Shown piece after piece: positions 49,112 to 64,000 of a stretch of DNA of 64,000 bases. Position 1 is the stretch's first letter; each line of letters begins with the position of its first letter. The stretch lies in assembly GCA_024734555.1 (NCBI GenBank), contig JANPWX010000448.1, positions 1,414,267 through 1,478,266 of the forward strand, read 5' to 3'. Under the pieces are notes generated by a model. That model worked only from the letters and a program-made list of their open reading frames with translations, searched no databases and was not told the DNA's origin. The position numbers and the translations under genes were made by a program. The stretch comes from Trochalopteron elliotii (lineage: Eukaryota; Chordata; Aves; Passeriformes; Leiothrichidae).

Positions 49112-49409
49112 NNNNNNNNNNNNNNNNNNNNNNNNNNNNNNNNNNNNNNNNNNNNNNNNNNNNNNNNNNNNNNNNNNNNNNNNNNNNNNNNNNNNNNNNN
49201 NNNNNNNNNNNNNNNNNNNNNNNNNNNNNNNNNNNNNNNNNNNNNNNNNNNNNNNNNNNNNNNNNNNNNNNNNNNNNNNNNNNNNNNNNNNNNNNNNNNN
49301 NNNNNNNNNNNNNNNNNNNNNNNNNNNNNNNNNNNNNNNNNNNNNNNNNNNNNNNNNNNNNNNNNNNNNNNNNNNNNNNNNNNNNNNNNNNNNNNNNNNN
49401 NNNNNNNNN
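49112..49409. other. Assembly gap, 298 N
   Basis: Run of N that interrupts the CpG island. It very likely hides the TPCN2 start codon and transcription start. GC-rich promoters are often lost in bird assemblies. The true length may differ from 298. Confidence 0.99.
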
Positions 49410-51764
49410 AGGGGGGAGCCCACGCGTCATTTATGGATTTAAAAAATATATCCCTGATGAGGAGTTGAATCTTTTTTTGCCTCACGCCAGCTGCAGGTTC
49501 CTGGCTGGGTGCCTCAGGGCAGCTGCGGGGCCGCTTCCCGCATGTATCAATCACAGTCCTAAATAACCATTTACAGCCCTGGTCGCAGAAAGCACTTAAA
49601 TATTTAATTAAGTAATTAACCACCTAGGCATTCCATAAGCAACTGTGAACTTCACTCATGTTGCTTTTACAGTTAAAGGATGGCTTCACTGATCCTGCTT
49701 GCTCCCTTTTCTCATGGTTCCCTTCACACGCCCTTCCACTGAAAAGTTTCAGAAAGCTGCAATTTCAAAAGAGGCGTCAGGACAATTTGACAACGCTTTT
49801 CTGCCCCATACTGGGAGCTGTGGCAGCATAGTGATGAACACGAGAGCGTATCAATCCCTCATTTTAGGATTCCAACCTGGTAAGTAAAAGCCTTACCATC
49901 CTTTGCTCTTTAATTGAAAGTTACACGTTGTTTATCAAACTGGGTGCTCTTTACTTCAGTGACTATTTTACACATTTACTAGTCAAGACTGCTACAAGGT
50001 GACTCTTGAATTGCAAATAAAATCGTGGGCCAGGGAGCAATGTTCACTGTGGACAATGGTGTTGCCATAGGCCAGCTCTCTTTCAGGGAGCTGGTGGTAT
50101 GTAGGGATACCATAGTCATGATGTGTCACAAATTCAGCCAAATGACAAAAAATTATTTGGTCTCTGTGGGCCACCATCATTTAACTATGAAAAGGAACAT
50201 GTATAATTTTATATATGCTTGATAAATAGCAATGGATTGCTTTTGCTTTCATCTGCACCTGTGTTCAGTCAAAAATGAGTTTAAAACTGACTTCCAAGTA
50301 AGTGAGGGTAAGATCCAGCTAAAGATAAAAAAGAAAACTGTTTTGATGTTATCTTTACCATAATGGTTGTGCAGTGGATTGACTTGGGCTGCTCCATCAC
50401 TCCACTCCTCAGCTGGACATGGAGAGAAAATACGAGGCTGCCTCTGTAGCCCTCCCCCACTAAAACCCAGTGACACAAACCCAATACCAGTTGTCTCCAG
50501 TAAAAAGTGAACAGCATCAGCTACACATCAGAATTATTTCCCGTTGTCAGCAGGCAACAATGCACTGATAACACTGGAGTTAAGTGTTGATAACAGTCGA
50601 ACTAGAGGCATCAGGTGGAACAGATACAGTGAATAGTAAAAGGAAAATAGGAGAGAGCTGGTACAATCTGTAGTCAGCACTATCAGGCAGGAAATAAAAT
50701 GCAATTTGTACACGTGCTGTAAATGCTATTGCTGTGAAAGACAAGTGTCTGAAATAGGGTAACAACACTAACAGTAACTGTAACACAGGAGATGTGTGTA
50801 AATATTGTATTTTTGTGCTATCATTTTTTATTTGAATTAAAACAAATGTCTCCTCTCTCCTCTTCTGTGATTGTCCAGAAAGAGAAACCAGGAACTTCTG
50901 GAGGAAACAAAGAAACAAGAAGTCTTCAAATGTACAACCAATTCTTCAACTTCTGTTGGAATTCATCCACTCCCTCTGGAATGGGAAGTGGAAGTGCCCA
51001 ACTAACTGTGAAGGAGGGCAAATCACAGCTGGGGTTTTCCATCCTTCCTACCAGCAGCACCCATTAAGGTAAGTTAGTTATATATTTAAATTAGTACCAT
51101 ATAACAAACACACCATGAACAGTGCAGCATCTTCACCTCCAAGTGAATCAACTCCTGAATTGTGGAAAACAAATGTGGAGAATGTGCCCTTTCCAGCAGA
51201 CATTTTCCACTAGCACAATGTAAGACTATTTTAACAGAAGTCTCACTGGCCTAAGCTCTCTTGTTGCTGCAGTTTGCCCAGGACTGCAGAAATGCATTTC
51301 TAGTTTTCCCTATTAGAAGTGCACCTTTCAAATCAAGGTTTAAAAAAAGAAATGGGAACAGCCAAACATTAAATGAAAAGGCAGAAAAGGGCCTCAGGCA
51401 AAGGAACAAGTCCATCCTTTTTTATTGCTCCACAGCACTGAACAAATTTAAAAGACCAATTGAAGTAATGAAGTTAAAAATCACATTTTTGCAAACCATA
51501 GATGAGATGTGGGTAACACTCTAATGGAGCTCAGAGGATATTGGTTTTATACTTCATTCTGCATTTGCATTCATTCAAACAAAACAAGAAGCTGAACTCT
51601 AAATTCAATCCCACTAACATGAAGATTACCCATCTGCTTCAAGGTGGGCATGCTTCCAATACCTTGCCAAGTTAGACCTTGTGGCCACTCAAAACACTGG
51701 ACCACTCTCCAAAGCCAGTGCCAGGTAAATAAAAAACATGTAGAATAAAAACTGAGTCAATTAG
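49410..51764. other. Spacer between NADSYN1 and TPCN2
   Basis: About 2.35 kb between the likely NADSYN1 poly(A) site and the gap at TPCN2 exon 1. The part nearest the gap should hold the upstream promoter of TPCN2. It contains one probable old LTR scrap near 50,360-50,445 and no exon I can support. Confidence 0.7.
50360..50445. mobile_element. Probable degraded avian ERV LTR fragment
   Basis: The stretch with CCATCACTCC, CCTCAGCTGGACA and GGAGAGAAAATA resembles LTR sequence widespread in bird genomes, as I recall it. No borders or target duplications can be seen, so orientation and length are left open. Confidence 0.4.
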
Positions 51765-51781
51765 CATGACAAAATTACAAG

Positions 51782-51787
51782 TTTATT
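51782..51787 (-). promoter_or_regulatory. Polyadenylation signal AATAAA for NADSYN1
   Basis: Canonical hexamer on the minus strand about 380 bases past the stop, followed by a T-rich element within 40 bases. Confidence 0.55.
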
Positions 51788-51914
51788 GCAAAGTAAGGTG
51801 AGTTTTTCCCCCTCAACAGCACATGCCAGATCTGTTAAAATTTTACACATTCAGCTGAATGTTACTCAACAGTCATATACAAATTATCAGAACCAAACAA
51901 AAGGCTTCCCTGGG

Positions 51915-51920
51915 TTTATT
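51915..51920 (-). promoter_or_regulatory. Alternative polyadenylation signal for NADSYN1
   Basis: Second canonical AATAAA on the minus strand, about 245 bases past the stop, with weaker downstream T/GT content than the distal one. Confidence 0.4.
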
Positions 51921-52163
51921 TATGATTATCCAAACATTTTAAATTAAAGGCAATTAACTCACAAAGTTGACGAAAATCCTTAATAAACGATCCCTTAGCC
52001 AAACTACAGTTTAAGGATATTGCGAGTAAAACAGGGAGTTAATTAAAAAAATTGATTACAATGGTCAGCTCAAGAACTGTTAAGCAGATCATCCCTGCTC
52101 ATTATCACAGTATAATCCAGTTTTGAACATTCTGTTTGGCAAATTAGTTAACAAGACAGGAAG

Positions 52164-63650
<11,487 letters not shown>

Positions 63651-64000
63651 CTTAAATCATAAAACAAAACAGAGAAGCTGAGTTAACACATGATGTACAG
63701 CCAAGAAAGGCTATATATATGAACACTGATTAAAGATCAACACCTTTTTTTCTTTTATAATGTAACATTTTTAAAATTTTCTTTTTGCAGACTCAAGGGG
63801 TTTTTCTGAAGTCGTTCAGAAAGCAGTGGGAATTTAGTTTCCACAAATCAGGAAAGAAAAAAATAGATCATGGAAAAGCTTACTTGTCCTTCTCAAAATT
63901 TAGCAAATAGGAAAATAAATCCATCACTCTACAGAGCACTGAAAAATCTTGCTTGAAGGCCAAATTGGGGTCTGAAAAAATGTGCTACCTCACATCAATT

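Larger units (their letters stand above)
51765..52163 (-). other. NADSYN1: NADSYN1 3' UTR (approximate end)
   Basis: Runs from the stop codon to just past an AATAAA on the minus strand at 51,782-51,787, followed by T-rich sequence as expected downstream of a cleavage site. An earlier AATAAA at 51,915-51,920 could give a shorter form. The exact cleavage site cannot be read from sequence alone. Confidence 0.6.

Overview
The window is vertebrate nuclear DNA, almost certainly from a bird. Intron-split genes with GT-AG junctions encode close matches to two human proteins. Introns are short, avian-style CR1 retroposon ends and a solo endogenous-retrovirus LTR are present, and a short assembly gap sits in a GC-rich promoter. 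A passerine is my guess from the LTR style (low confidence). No prokaryotic features, CRISPR arrays or rRNA/tRNA genes were found.

Layout. Bases 1-27,155: about 27 kb with no supportable gene. It holds a possible ancient inverted-repeat MITE (1,788-1,985), a tandem repeat beside a perfect hairpin (8,776-8,849), CR1 pieces (9,886-10,060 and 10,945-11,010), a 116-bp direct duplication (21,078-21,193 and 23,659-23,774) and a 552-bp solo LTR with 5-bp target duplications (21,903-22,454). Bases 27,156-49,111, minus strand: TPCN2 (two-pore channel 2), 25 coding exons with all phases joining. Only the first ~20 codons are missing, probably inside the 298-base N gap at 49,112-49,409. Bases 49,410-52,163: short intergenic spacer and NADSYN1 3' UTR. 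Bases 52,164-63,650, minus strand: the last 17 coding exons of NADSYN1 (glutamine-dependent NAD+ synthetase), 602 codons including the stop. About 106 N-terminal codons lie beyond the right edge.

How the genes relate. Both are transcribed right to left, NADSYN1 upstream of TPCN2, about 2.6 kb apart. NADSYN1 makes NAD+, the precursor of NADP and hence NAADP. TPC2 is an endolysosomal cation channel gated by PI(3,5)P2 and, through accessory proteins, NAADP. The metabolic link is established biology; any functional meaning of the adjacency is inference. I found no convincing undescribed system. The most checkable oddities are the 116-bp duplication, the MITE-like element, two weak NADSYN1 splice donors, a strand-asymmetric tract in TPCN2 intron 21 and the tandem gene order.
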